DNA from: Clostridia bacterium
Lineage (GTDB): Bacteria; Bacillota; Clostridia; Oscillospirales; Acutalibacteraceae
Assembly (NCBI GenBank): GCA_017428525.1
Contig: JAFRQQ010000018.1
Span: forward strand, 62,001 to 126,000
DNA: 64,000 nucleotides
Direction: 5' to 3'
The notes under the pieces are model-generated. The model did no database searches and had not been told where the DNA came from. It saw only the letters and a program-made list of their open reading frames with translations. Within the stretch, counting starts at the first letter, position 1; each line of letters begins with the position of its first letter. The translations under genes were made by a program, and so were the position numbers. Shown one piece after another: positions 1-8,330 of the stretch.

Positions 1-655
1 AGGGCGTCATCACCGCCGCATCCGGATTTGCCTGCACCAGCGCGGGCAGCAGCGCCGCATGGCCCGAAAGCTCCTGCGCGGTCAGCGGCCGGAACGCGGT
101 GCCGGTGCAAAGCGCAAAATAGACGTCCGCGTCGCTCAGATCAAAGGACAGGCGCGCGTGATTCAGGATTGTGCCGCCCGCACAGGCCGTCAGCGCATCC
201 TGCCGCAGCAGCATCCGCTGCACGAAGGCCTTCAGATTGCCCCGCGTGATCGGCACGCCCTTCGGCACGCCGGTGCTGCCGGACGTAAACAGAATATAAG
301 CAAGATCGGCGTTCGTTCCGGCAAAGGCCGTCAGCGGCGTCCGGGCGGGCGTCGTCGTGCCGTCGATCACATCCGCCGCACCGGACTGCGCGCGGATCGC
401 CGCCAGCCGGGCCGGCGGCAGGCTGCGGTCGCAGGGCACATACGGCCGCCCCGCCATCAGGCAGGCCAGGATGCCCGCCAGCATATGCGGCTCCTTGTCG
501 CCGATCAGCAGCACGGGCGCGCGGCTGCCTGCAAGGTCTGCGGCATACCGCGCCGCAAGCTGCCATAGCTGCGCAAAGGTCAGTGTTGTTTCCGCCGCGC
601 GGTAGGCGGGTCGTTCCGCGTTCTGCGCAAAGGAACGCGCCAGCAGCTCAATCAC
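1..655 (-). CDS. D-alanine--D-alanyl carrier protein ligase-like AMP-binding enzyme (3' end outside window)
   Basis: Adenylate-forming enzyme of the ANL superfamily; 218 codons are visible and the C-terminal part lies beyond base 1. The frame carries the phosphate-binding core LFTSGSTGVPKG near residues 120-131, followed by a run reading ILNHARLSFDLSDADVYFAL, which matches the FDLS region of DltA better than that of acyl-CoA synthetases. DltA charges D-alanine onto a carrier protein for teichoic acid D-alanylation; a stand-alone NRPS-type adenylation domain is the alternative. The start is a GTG at 655, inside the end of the vanW gene (8-base overlap) with AAGGAG just upstream. No ATG occurs near this end, so ATG-only gene calling would start too late. 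Its neighbours, VanW and MurD, also concern the cell envelope. Family confidence is high, substrate moderate. Confidence 0.8.
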   Translation of the reverse strand, partial: MIELLARSFAQNAERPAYRAAETTLTFAQLWQLAARYAADLAGSRAPVLLIGDKEPHMLAGILACLMAGRPYVPCDRSLPPARLAAIRAQSGAADVIDGTTTPARTPLTAFAGTNADLAYILFTSGSTGVPKGVPITRGNLKAFVQRMLLRQDALTACAGGTILNHARLSFDLSDADVYFALCTGTAFRPLTAQELSGHAALLPALVQANPDAAVMTP

Positions 656-1472
656 GGAGCTGCTCCTTCGGAATCAGCGCAGGGTCATAGAGCACCTTGG
701 AGTGGTTGACCAGCACCAGCTCTTTGGCAATTTCCGCGCCGGAGGCGTCCGACACCAGGCGGTACACCTTGCTGTTGCGGTAATAGTCGTCGCCTTCGCG
801 GGAGAAATAATGATCCTCCTCGGTCATGCGGTAGCGCAGGCCGAAGGAGCGCAGGCTGCGCAGCTCGCCGCAGAGATAGCCGTCCTCGATCCAGATCAGC
901 AGCTGCACGGGCTGATCGGTCGTGTTTTTGAAGCGATAATCCAGCCGATTGTAAAAGACGGAGGTGCCGGTGCCGAAGGGCACGCGCCGCCGCTCATCCG
1001 GAAACATCGCATCGGTGTGATGATGCAGCTCCGTGACGGTCAGCGGGCTGTGCAGCACGAGCCAGTGCACCATATTCGCCATCTGACACAGGCCGCCGCC
1101 GATCGCGCTGCCCAGCCCCTTGCGGGTGCTGAGCGTCAGGCCCGGCAGATAGCCGTCCTTCTCCGACGGATGGCCAACCGCGCGCCAGAATGAAAAGGTC
1201 TCGCCCGGCGCGATCACCAGCCCGTGGAGGCCGCGCGCGGCAAGAGCCAGATTCGTCGCTTTATTCTTCTGCAGCTGCGGGTCCACACCGGCCAGCTGCC
1301 GTTCGATCAGAGAAACATGGCTTTTTACAATATTCGGCAGGGGCGCGGTCTGCACCCTGCGCGCATAGCGCTCCCCGCGGAACAGATCCGACATATTTTT
1401 CAGCACAATGCCCTTCTGCACAGAAATGCGATAGGTCAGCGGACTGATCTCGCAAAACAGCTTCCTCGGCAA
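648..1472 (-). CDS. VanW family protein
   Basis: A 274-residue VanW-family protein. The family is named from vanB-type vancomycin resistance clusters but is widespread in Firmicutes, and its biochemical role is unsettled. The signature block is clear: VIAPGETFSFW at about 86-96, then a Gly-rich GGGLCQMANMVHWLVL stretch at 125-140, then His-rich ELHHHTD at 148-154. There is no signal peptide or transmembrane segment, so this is the soluble short form. The start codon is TTG at 1472, chosen because GGAGAGG lies five bases upstream. The downstream adenylation enzyme overlaps its stop, which suggests translational coupling. No other van genes are present, so glycopeptide resistance should not be inferred. 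Confidence 0.88.
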   Translation of the reverse strand: MPRKLFCEISPLTYRISVQKGIVLKNMSDLFRGERYARRVQTAPLPNIVKSHVSLIERQLAGVDPQLQKNKATNLALAARGLHGLVIAPGETFSFWRAVGHPSEKDGYLPGLTLSTRKGLGSAIGGGLCQMANMVHWLVLHSPLTVTELHHHTDAMFPDERRRVPFGTGTSVFYNRLDYRFKNTTDQPVQLLIWIEDGYLCGELRSLRSFGLRYRMTEEDHYFSREGDDYYRNSKVYRLVSDASGAEIAKELVLVNHSKVLYDPALIPKEQLRD

Positions 1473-1515
1473 GGTATCCTCTCCTTCAATTCATCCGCAC
1501 AATTGCCGTCCCCGG

Positions 1516-1558
1516 CAGAAAAACAGCCGAAGCGCCGTTGCCGCGGTCATCGGCTGTT
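1516..1558 (-). terminator. Rho-independent terminator after murD
   Basis: A 9-bp perfect stem, bases 1522-1530 pairing with 1550-1558 (AACAGCCGA/TCGGCTGTT), has a 19-base loop and runs on the minus strand into TTTTTC. It lies between the murD stop and the vanW start, so it separates the two transcripts. Confidence 0.75.
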
Positions 1559-1595
1559 GTCACACATTTTTTATCTTCAGGCAGATCCGCCGCGC

Positions 1596-2903
1596 TCAGT
1601 CCGCATCATGCTGCGCGACCAGCGCTTTGAAATGCGCGCCCTTATGCTCGTAATCCCGATAGACGTTGTAACTCGAGGCGCCGGGCGAGAGAATGCAGCT
1701 TTTGCCGGGCGTCGTCAGCCGGAAGGCCGCCTCCACGGCCGCCTCCATGTCGTCGGCAAAGACGATGGTCTTTGCGCAGCTGCTCTCCTGCAGCCGCTTG
1801 CAGATCTCCGTGCCGGAATCCGGCAGGCCGATCAGATTGCGCACCCGGCACTCGGCAAGATACGCCTCGAAATCCGCATAGCCCCGCTGACGCTCGGTGC
1901 CGCCGAAGATCAGCGTATCCGCATCTGAGATCGCCTCCACGGCGCATTGCGTCGCCTCCGGGATGGTGGCCAGCACGTCGTTATAGAACCGGATGCCGCC
2001 GTGAATACCGATCGGTTCGAGCCGGTGCGGCACGCCCGCGAACGACTCCACCGCCGAAAGGATCGCGGTTTCCGAGATTTCCAGGCACCGCGCCGCCTCT
2101 GCGGCAAGACAGACATTCTGCAGACTGTGCCGCCCGGGCAGATGGGAATTCAGCTTCGCCGCCGCGACCACCGCCGCATCCGCGCTGCTGCCCAGCACGC
2201 CGATCCGGCGCACCGTCGGCGCGGCCTGATAGAATGCATAATACCGCTCCAGCGGCTGCTCGGCGTTGCAAAGGAAATAATCGCCGCCGCCCTGATGGCG
2301 CAGGATATTCATCTTGGACGCCGCGTAGCCCGCGAAGCCGTTATAATGATCCAGATGCTCGGAATACAGATTCGTCAGCACCGCCACATGGGGGGAGGCG
2401 CTGGTGAATTCCAGTTGGTGGCAGGACATTTCGATCACCGCCACGTCGAACGCGTCCGTGTCGATCGCTTCAAACACCGGAATGCCGATGCTGCCGATCA
2501 GGCAGGGATGCTTTCCGCCCGCGCGCAGCATATCATAGATCAGCGTGGACACAATGGTTTTGCCCTTTGTGCCCGTCACGCCGACGCAGGGGCAGGCGCA
2601 GAAGTGGAGAAACAGATCCGTCTGGCAGGTGACGAACACGCCCTCGGGCACCGACACATCCTTGAGCGATACGCCGGGCGTCTTGATGACGATCCGGTAA
2701 TCGCGCACGGCGTCCAGATAGTCCTTGCCGCAATGCAGGGTCACATTGGGATCTGGCACCTGCAGCTCCCGCACGTCGGCGATGCCGATGTGCTTGTCCG
2801 GCAGGCTGCGGCGGATCATATCGTAGGTGGCGCGGCCTTCGCGCCCGAAGCCGAGAATCAGCACGCTCGGCTCCCGCAAAAAATCGATCAGACGCTCCTG
2901 CAC
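1596..2903 (-). CDS. murD: UDP-N-acetylmuramoyl-L-alanine--D-glutamate ligase (MurD)
   Basis: Cytoplasmic Mur ligase that adds D-glutamate to UDP-MurNAc-L-alanine with ATP hydrolysis. Domains in order: an N-terminal Rossmann-like UDP-binding domain (LILGFGREGRAT at about 15-26), a central ATPase domain with P-loop GTKGKT at 111-116 and metal/substrate segment NLYSEHLDHY at about 178-187, and a C-terminal domain with NDVLATIPEAT and SPGASSYN. The length (435 residues) is normal for MurD. The P-loop has Thr in place of the usual Ser after GTKGK. The GTG at 2903 is preferred over the GTG at 2909 because GGAGG then sits seven bases upstream rather than one. It is not in a dcw cluster; it stands alone between two terminators, upstream of vanW. 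Confidence 0.88.
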   Translation of the reverse strand: MQERLIDFLREPSVLILGFGREGRATYDMIRRSLPDKHIGIADVRELQVPDPNVTLHCGKDYLDAVRDYRIVIKTPGVSLKDVSVPEGVFVTCQTDLFLHFCACPCVGVTGTKGKTIVSTLIYDMLRAGGKHPCLIGSIGIPVFEAIDTDAFDVAVIEMSCHQLEFTSASPHVAVLTNLYSEHLDHYNGFAGYAASKMNILRHQGGGDYFLCNAEQPLERYYAFYQAAPTVRRIGVLGSSADAAVVAAAKLNSHLPGRHSLQNVCLAAEAARCLEISETAILSAVESFAGVPHRLEPIGIHGGIRFYNDVLATIPEATQCAVEAISDADTLIFGGTERQRGYADFEAYLAECRVRNLIGLPDSGTEICKRLQESSCAKTIVFADDMEAAVEAAFRLTTPGKSCILSPGASSYNVYRDYEHKGAHFKALVAQHDAD

Positions 2904-2964
2904 GCACACACCTCCTCATAATAAAAAGATTGGAATCAGTATAGCACAGATTGTGAAAAGATGC

Positions 2965-3000
2965 AAGAAAAAAATGAGCACACCGGCGGCGTGCTCATTT
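2965..3000 (-). terminator. Rho-independent terminator after the 60-residue ORF
   Basis: A 10-bp stem, 2972-2981 with 2991-3000 (AAATGAGCAC/GTGCTCATTT), with a 9-base loop, is followed on the minus strand by a run of T. It lies just downstream of the small ORF at 3010-3192 and just upstream of murD. Confidence 0.8.
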
Positions 3001-3009
3001 CTTTTGCGA

Positions 3010-3192
3010 TTAAAGACCGAAATAGGAGCGAAGGAAATCCGTGACCCAGACCCAGATGGGATTCCAGATCGGCGCAAACAGCGTAAGCAGCTGCGCATTC
3101 ATATCCAGATCGATTTCCTTGATGTTGAAGTTGGCGATCAGCGTCATAAACGCCATGATCAGCTCCTGCAGGCCTTCCGTGTTGATGCCCAT
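3010..3192 (-). CDS. small hydrophobic protein of unknown function
   Basis: A 60-residue ORF that I do not recognise. The first half is moderately amphipathic with an acidic stretch (KEIDLD). The second half is rich in aromatic residues (FAPIWNPIWVWVTDFL) and could enter or lie on the membrane. It is supported as a real gene by a purine-rich ribosome-binding site (AAGGGGGA about nine bases before the ATG), by a dedicated terminator directly after it, and by having no overlap with a longer gene. Its ending, DFLRSYFGL, resembles the aromatic/basic tails of secreted proteins elsewhere in this window. It could be a small membrane protein or a secreted peptide. Confidence 0.55.
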   Translation of the reverse strand: MGINTEGLQELIMAFMTLIANFNIKEIDLDMNAQLLTLFAPIWNPIWVWVTDFLRSYFGL

Positions 3193-3303
3193 AAGAAAAA
3201 GTCCCCCTTTTTCACGATTTGCCGGAATCCGGCTGTGCTCTTATATTATAATGCAGTTGCCCGTAATTGTCAACCTGGATTCTTTTAACAATTTGTAAAC
3301 GCG

Positions 3304-4548
3304 TCAGACGCAATAGGCCTGATAGCGGTCGATCAGCGCGACGTCGGCCACCAGATCCAGCCAGAGCCCGTCCGCCCGGTATTCCTCGGCGGAGATCACG
3401 CCGTCCCGCCGCAGGGCGGCGGCTGCCGCGCCGTCGGTGTAGGGAATGAGAAATTTTGCGCGCGCCCGGGTCGGCGGCAGCGCCTTTGCAATGGCTTCGA
3501 GCAGCGCGTCCAGCCCGCGCCCCTCCAGCGCGGAAATCAGCACGGCGTTCGGCTCGGTGTGAAACAGCGCCGCGCCGGGCAGATCGCATTTATTGAAAAC
3601 CGGAATGATCGGCTTGCCCGCACAGCCCAGCTCGTCGAGCAGTTCATTCGTGATGCGCAGATGCGCGGCGCATTCCGGGTCGGCGGCGTCGCAGACGTTG
3701 AGGATCACCTTCGCGCAGGCGGCTTCCTCAAGCGTTGATTTGAACGCCTCGACCAGATGGTGCGGCAGGCGGCGGATGAAGCCGACGGTGTCGATCAGCA
3801 TCACGCGGCGCCCGTCCGGCAGCGTCAGCGCGCGGGAGGTGGGATCGAGCGTTGCAAACAGCTGATCCTGCACCAGCACGCCTGCTTCGGTCAGCGTATT
3901 CATCAGCGTGGATTTGCCGGCATTGGTGTAACCGACGATGACCACGGTCTCCACGCCGTCTTTTTCGCGGCGCGCCCGCGCGCGGGAACGGCGCTGCTCG
4001 AGCGCCTCCAGCTCGTTTTCCAGCGCCTTGATGCGGCGGCGGATGTGGCGGCGGTCGGTCTCCAGCTTGGTTTCGCCGGGGCCGCGCGTGCCGATGCCCG
4101 CGCCGAGCCGGGAGAGCTTCGTCCCCTGCCCGACCAGCCGCGGCAGCGCATAGCGCAGCTGCGCAAGCTCCACCTGCAGCTTGCCTTCGTTGCTCCGCGC
4201 CCGGCCCGCAAAAATATCCAGAATCAGCGTCGTACGGTCGATCACGCGCACATCGGTCGCTTTTTCGATATTGCGCAGCTGCGCGGGGGAAAGCTCGCTG
4301 TCGGCGATCACGAGATCCGCCTCATTCTGTTTGCAGAATTCGGCGAGCTCCTCGAGCCGTCCGCTGCCCAGGAAGGTGGCCGGATCCGGCCGCTCCTTCT
4401 TTTGCGTGACGATGCCGATCACTTCCGCGCCGGCCGTCTTCGCCAGCTCCTCCAGCTCTTCGACGGAGATTTCGCAGTCGTAGTCGCCGGTATCCACGGC
4501 GATCAGCACCGCCTGCTCCGGCGTGGTTTTGTTTTCGTATAATTCCAT
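3304..4548 (-). CDS. hflX: GTPase HflX
   Basis: Ribosome-associated GTPase of the Obg-HflX superfamily, known to split or rescue stalled ribosomes. It has the HflX N-terminal domain (residues 1-170, with the Gly-rich block GAGIGTRGPGETKLETDRR at 149-167), a short coiled-coil linker (about 170-195) and a G domain. Visible motifs are G1 GYTNAGKS (206-213), G3 DTVG (253-256) and G4 NKCD (319-322). The length of 414 residues is normal. The start follows AAAGGA about five bases upstream. It is preceded by a terminator and followed by the small ORF at 3010-3192 after about 110 bases. Confidence 0.95.
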   Translation of the reverse strand: MELYENKTTPEQAVLIAVDTGDYDCEISVEELEELAKTAGAEVIGIVTQKKERPDPATFLGSGRLEELAEFCKQNEADLVIADSELSPAQLRNIEKATDVRVIDRTTLILDIFAGRARSNEGKLQVELAQLRYALPRLVGQGTKLSRLGAGIGTRGPGETKLETDRRHIRRRIKALENELEALEQRRSRARARREKDGVETVVIVGYTNAGKSTLMNTLTEAGVLVQDQLFATLDPTSRALTLPDGRRVMLIDTVGFIRRLPHHLVEAFKSTLEEAACAKVILNVCDAADPECAAHLRITNELLDELGCAGKPIIPVFNKCDLPGAALFHTEPNAVLISALEGRGLDALLEAIAKALPPTRARAKFLIPYTDGAAAAALRRDGVISAEEYRADGLWLDLVADVALIDRYQAYCV

Positions 4549-4557
4549 AGATTCCTT

Positions 4558-4595
4558 TCAAAAGCCGCAGCCGCCGAGCATTGCCGACGGCTGCG
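4558..4595 (-). terminator. Rho-independent terminator between the 605-residue membrane protein and hflX
   Basis: Bases around 4567-4573 and 4588-4594 form a GCAGCCG/CGGCTGC stem, extended by flanking GC pairs. On the minus strand it ends in GGCTTTTG. It sits immediately upstream of the hflX ribosome-binding site. Confidence 0.65.
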
Positions 4596-4607
4596 CGGAT
4601 ATTTGCT

Positions 4608-6425
4608 TTATTGCTTCGTGAAGCCGTCCGCTTTAACGATCTCGCCGTTGGCATCCGCATAGGTGACGGTGATCACGTCGCCCACATTCAGGATCACGGC
4701 CGCTTCGTTCTTCGACGCGGAGAAGGCGTAATAGGTCGGATTCTCGCCGACGCGGACATAATACCAGCTTTCGCCGCCCTTGACCGCCGTGCGGATCTCC
4801 GTCACGGTGCCGGTCAGGGTCTGCTTGCCGTCCGCCGCGGGGGCGTCGGGCTGCGCGGGATCGGTCGATTTCTCGGTGTCTGCGTCCGCCGGCGTCGGGG
4901 TGACGACCTCATTCGGATCGATATCCACCTTGATGCCGCTGCCGCTGAGCGCTTCGATGTAGCTGGCCAGGCACTTGCCCAGATCCGTGCCGTTCGCGCC
5001 CATCTTGTTGTTGTTGTACTGCGCCACATTGATCAGCGCATACTGCTGCACGATGTCACTGCCGTTCGTGACGTCCTTGAGCGAAAGGAAGTAGGTCGGC
5101 TCGCCGCCGATATTCAGCAGCAGCGGGAAGGTGGCGGTGTAGCCCAGGTCCTTCACGCGGCCTTCCGCAGCCAGCTGCGCGGAATTCTCCGTACCGCCCG
5201 TGACGCTGTAGAAGATGCTCTCTTTCGTGCGCTGATTGACCAGCGCAAAGCCGATGATGGACTGGTCGCTGGTCACGGAGGTGATGCCGGTGTACATCCA
5301 GACGTCGTCGTCCTTGGCCAGGTAGTTGTAGCCGCTCGTGGTGCGGATCACATTCTTCTGGCCGAGCACGGAATTCCAGAAGCCGTTCTGATATTTGCCG
5401 TAGAAGTTATACTGCTCGACGATCAGATCGGAATCATAAATGCGGTCGATCCACTGCAGCTCGGGGCTCGTGCGCAGCTCGTCGATGGTGTAATAGACGC
5501 TCTCGCCCGCGGGATCATTCGCCTTGACCACCACGGCGCCGATGACGTCCGTGCCGCCGAAGAGACCGATCGTCTTGTCCAGACGAGCGCAGATCCAGTA
5601 GGGATTGCCCTCGTCGTCGATCTCGAACGTGGCGTCCGCAAACAGATAGGTCGGGTATTCAAAACGCAGATGGCGCTTGAGCAGCTTATTGAAATGCTCC
5701 GCGGGAGAATAGCGGATGCTCTGATCGAGCTCCACGAAATCGGCGCTCTCATTTGCCATATCAACAATGACGTAGCCCGGGAAGCCGGTGCCGGTATTGA
5801 ACGCCCACTTGATGATGCTCGCATACTGCAGCGGCACCACGCGCACGGGCGTGCCTTTATAGTTGATCTGCGTATTCTCGTTATAGACCGAGAACTGCGA
5901 AACATAGCCCATTTCGGAGAGCTTGCCGAGCGCGCGCGCGGCGATCTGCTTGGCGGAATCCTCATCCAGACGCGGGATGGAGCTGAAGGATTCGGCGTTC
6001 TGCTCCTCGATCTCCTCCGAGAAATTGCTGTCCGTGCGCACGGAGATGATCTTGCAGTACTGCGACGCGCGGAAGAACTGGCAGGAAACCAGATAGCCGA
6101 TGAGGACCGCAAGCGCCAGCACACCGATGAGAATGCCCGGCACCAGCGCACGGCGGCGGATATAGGGCACATATTCGGGCTTGGAATTCAGACGCACAAA
6201 CAGCGCGTTGAAAACGACGTAAGAGGCTGCGACCATGCCGAAATAGAGATAGAGGTCAAAGGCCTTGGGATTGAGCGCGGGCAGCATCACATAAAATGCG
6301 ACCACGGCAAACACGAGCGTGCAGACCAGGCTGAGCACGATTTTCAGCCCTGCGCGCTCCGGCGGGATCACCACGGTTTTTCTGCCGCTTTCCTTCTTTG
6401 AAAAATCAACCTTGATCGGGTCCAT
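4608..6425 (-). CDS. large conserved membrane protein of unknown function
   Basis: A 605-residue protein I cannot name. Three hydrophobic helices lie near the N-terminus (about residues 27-50, 56-78 and 93-116). A long, probably extracytoplasmic region follows, and the last 65 residues begin TLTGTVTEIRTAV and look like a small beta-barrel of OB-fold type. A low-complexity linker rich in Asp, Ala, Thr and Pro (about 510-535) precedes that domain. The middle region has repeated beta-rich segments with many Tyr residues but no catalytic motif I recognise. The ATG at 6425 is chosen because AAAGGAGA lies seven bases upstream; an in-frame ATG at 6467 has no such site. It has its own sigma-A promoter, divergent from glyA, and a terminator. 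Confidence 0.75.
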   Translation of the reverse strand: MDPIKVDFSKKESGRKTVVIPPERAGLKIVLSLVCTLVFAVVAFYVMLPALNPKAFDLYLYFGMVAASYVVFNALFVRLNSKPEYVPYIRRRALVPGILIGVLALAVLIGYLVSCQFFRASQYCKIISVRTDSNFSEEIEEQNAESFSSIPRLDEDSAKQIAARALGKLSEMGYVSQFSVYNENTQINYKGTPVRVVPLQYASIIKWAFNTGTGFPGYVIVDMANESADFVELDQSIRYSPAEHFNKLLKRHLRFEYPTYLFADATFEIDDEGNPYWICARLDKTIGLFGGTDVIGAVVVKANDPAGESVYYTIDELRTSPELQWIDRIYDSDLIVEQYNFYGKYQNGFWNSVLGQKNVIRTTSGYNYLAKDDDVWMYTGITSVTSDQSIIGFALVNQRTKESIFYSVTGGTENSAQLAAEGRVKDLGYTATFPLLLNIGGEPTYFLSLKDVTNGSDIVQQYALINVAQYNNNKMGANGTDLGKCLASYIEALSGSGIKVDIDPNEVVTPTPADADTEKSTDPAQPDAPAADGKQTLTGTVTEIRTAVKGGESWYYVRVGENPTYYAFSASKNEAAVILNVGDVITVTYADANGEIVKADGFTKQ

Positions 6426-6491
6426 AGGCTTCTCTCCTTTTTCCGGATTCCGCGCCGCCGGCGGCAAACGCGGGAAGGGATGTTACCATAC

Positions 6492-6520
6492 AGTATAACC
6501 GATTTCTTTTCATAATACAA
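6492..6520 (-). promoter_or_regulatory. sigma-A promoter of the 605-residue membrane protein gene
   Basis: On the minus strand, TTGTAT (6520-6515) and TATACT (6497-6492) are separated by 17 bases. It is arranged divergently with the glyA promoter about 25 bases away. Confidence 0.65.
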
Positions 6521-6543
6521 GCGTTTTTTGTGAATATTGCGGT

Positions 6544-6573
6544 TTGACATTCCGGCTTTTTTCGTGGTATCAT
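6544..6573 (+). promoter_or_regulatory. sigma-A promoter of glyA
   Basis: TTGACA at 6544-6549 and TATCAT at 6568-6573 with an 18-base spacer, about 50 bases before the glyA start. The -35 box is a perfect consensus. Confidence 0.8.
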
Positions 6574-6624
6574 GAAAGCACAGTAACGGAACGGCTTTTG
6601 TTCCGCGCAGAAAGGGAAGAAATT

Positions 6625-7875
6625 ATGTTTGCAGATTATCTGGATACCATCGGTTTTGTTTCCAAATACGACCCCGCCGTCGGCGAAGCGATGGCCGCAG
6701 AGCTGGCCCGTCAGCGCCGCAACCTGGAGCTGATTGCCTCCGAAAACATCGTCTCCCCCGCCGTAATGGCGGCCATGGGCAGCGTGCTGACCAATAAATA
6801 TGCCGAGGGCTACCCCGGCAAGCGCTACTACGGCGGCTGCGAATGTGTGGACGTGGTGGAGCAGATCGCCATTGACCGCGCGAAGGAGCTCTTCGGCGCG
6901 GAAGCGGCAAACGTGCAGGCGCATTCCGGCGCGCAGGCGAATATGGCGGCCTATGCCGCGATCCTGACGCCCGGCGACACCGTGATGGGCATGAACCTCG
7001 CCCACGGCGGCCACCTGACCCACGGCTCCCCGGTCAACGCGAGCGGCAAGCTTTACAATTTCGTTCCCTACGGCGTGAACGACGACGGCTTCATCGATTA
7101 CGACGCGCTGGAAGCGACCGCCAAAGAAGTCAGACCCAAGCTGATCGTCGCGGGCGCCTCCGCGTATCCGCGCATCATCGACTTCGAGCGCATCGGCGCG
7201 ATCGCCAAGGAGATCGGCGCATACTTCATGGTCGATATGGCGCACATCGCCGGTCTGGTGGCGGCGGGCCTGCATCCCTCGCCCGTGCCCTATGCCGACA
7301 TCGTGACCACCACGACCCACAAGACCCTGCGCGGCCCGCGCGGCGGTCTGATCCTGAGCAAGGCGGAGCTCGCGCCTGCGATCAACAAGGCGATCTTCCC
7401 CGGCAACCAGGGCGGTCCGCTCATGCACATCATCGCGTCCAAGGCCGTCTGCTTCGGCGAAGCGCTCAAGCCCGAATTTAAGGCGTATCAGCAGCAGATC
7501 ATCGACAACTGCGCCGCGCTGGCGGCCGGCCTGCGCAGCCGCGGCGTCGACATGGTCTCCGGCGGCACGGACAACCATCTGATCCTCGTCGATCTGCGCT
7601 CGCTCGGCTTGACCGGCAAGGAGCTGGAGCATCGTCTGGACGAGGTCTATATCACCTGCAACAAGAACGCGATCCCCAACGATCCCGAGAAGCCGTTCGT
7701 CACCAGCGGCGTGCGTCTGGGCACGGCGGCGGTCACCTCCCGCGGTCTGGGCACGGCGGAGATGGACAAGATCGCGGAATACATCTTCCTGTGCGCGACC
7801 GATTTCGAGGCGCAGGCCGACGCCATGCGCGCGGGTGTAACGGAGATCTGCAACCGCTTCCCACTCTACGAATAA
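6625..7875 (+). CDS. glyA: serine hydroxymethyltransferase
   Basis: PLP-dependent cytoplasmic enzyme that interconverts serine plus tetrahydrofolate with glycine plus 5,10-methylene-tetrahydrofolate, supplying one-carbon units. At 416 residues it has the normal bacterial length. The signature block is [15 protein letters not shown], with the PLP lysine at about residue 233. Asp204 and His207 in VDMAHIAG contact the cofactor, and the N-terminal [10 protein letters not shown] is typical. The start at 6625 is preferred over upstream in-frame starts because AGAAAGGGAAG precedes it and the protein then begins as in homologues. A consensus promoter lies upstream. The next gene begins directly after the stop codon, so the two are co-transcribed. 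Confidence 0.97.
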   Translation: MFADYLDTIGFVSKYDPAVGEAMAAELARQRRNLELIASENIVSPAVMAAMGSVLTNKYAEGYPGKRYYGGCECVDVVEQIAIDRAKELFGAEAANVQAHSGAQANMAAYAAILTPGDTVMGMNLAHGGHLTHGSPVNASGKLYNFVPYGVNDDGFIDYDALEATAKEVRPKLIVAGASAYPRIIDFERIGAIAKEIGAYFMVDMAHIAGLVAAGLHPSPVPYADIVTTTTHKTLRGPRGGLILSKAELAPAINKAIFPGNQGGPLMHIIASKAVCFGEALKPEFKAYQQQIIDNCAALAAGLRSRGVDMVSGGTDNHLILVDLRSLGLTGKELEHRLDEVYITCNKNAIPNDPEKPFVTSGVRLGTAAVTSRGLGTAEMDKIAEYIFLCATDFEAQADAMRAGVTEICNRFPLYE

Positions 7876-8247
7876 ATGGAATGGTTTTTCTTTCCTGTTT
7901 TTCTTGCCTTTCTGATCGCGTTTTTTGTGATTCTTTTCAAAAATATCGCGCAGTGGCATAAGAACAATCAATCTCCGCGGTTAACCGTGGATGCAACGGT
8001 CGTCGTCCGGCGCAGCAGCACCAGCCATATGCAGCAGCCCATGGCCGGCGACGTTACGGGCTCGCACGGCTTCTCCTCCACGAGCAGCACGAGCTATCAC
8101 GTGACCTTTCAGGTCGAAAGCGGCGACCGGATGGAGCTGACCGTGCCGGCGTCCGAATACGGCATGCTCGCCGAGGGCGACCGCGGAAGGCTGACCTTTC
8201 AGGGCACGCGGTTCCTCTCCTTCGAGCGAACCTCGTCAAATTTCTGA
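7876..8247 (+). CDS. DUF2500 family membrane-anchored protein
   Basis: A 123-residue protein with one N-terminal transmembrane helix (about residues 3-22) followed by a soluble beta-rich domain. The domain has the DUF2500 pattern: a basic segment after the helix, then TVDATVVVRR, a Ser/Thr/Gly-rich loop, YHVTFQVESGDRMELTV and GDRGRLTFQGTRFLSFER. The family includes Escherichia coli YhhM; its function is not established. The ATG follows the glyA TAA with no gap, so it probably relies on translational coupling. No separate ribosome-binding site is evident. A link to glycine or folate metabolism is not implied by the domain itself. Confidence 0.85.
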   Translation: MEWFFFPVFLAFLIAFFVILFKNIAQWHKNNQSPRLTVDATVVVRRSSTSHMQQPMAGDVTGSHGFSSTSSTSYHVTFQVESGDRMELTVPASEYGMLAEGDRGRLTFQGTRFLSFERTSSNF

Positions 8248-8285
8248 AAATAATCTCAATTTAGCCTTTTCTTTTCCGGAAAGTA

Positions 8286-8294
8286 TGCTATAAT
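8286..8294 (+). promoter_or_regulatory. extended -10 promoter of the malate/lactate dehydrogenase-family gene
   Basis: TGC directly followed by TATAAT (8289-8294) forms an extended -10 element. No good -35 box is visible at the usual distance. Confidence 0.55.
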
Positions 8295-8330
8295 ACTAGT
8301 TGAAAATTCATTGCAAAGGAGATCTTTGTT

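Noticed and set aside
141..566. Apparent frameshift in the adenylation enzyme, since a 141-codon frame with an ATG exists on the same strand.
   Set aside because: The motif-bearing frame starts at the GTG at 655 and is open to base 1; the other frame has no motif.
648..1472. Vancomycin resistance locus suggested by VanW.
   Set aside because: No vanH, vanA/B-type ligase, vanX or two-component genes are in the window, and VanW proteins are common without resistance.
4581..6401. A 606-codon plus-strand frame.
   Set aside because: It is antisense to the 605-residue membrane protein, has no ribosome-binding site and a composition rich in Arg, His, Asp and Gln typical of mirror frames.
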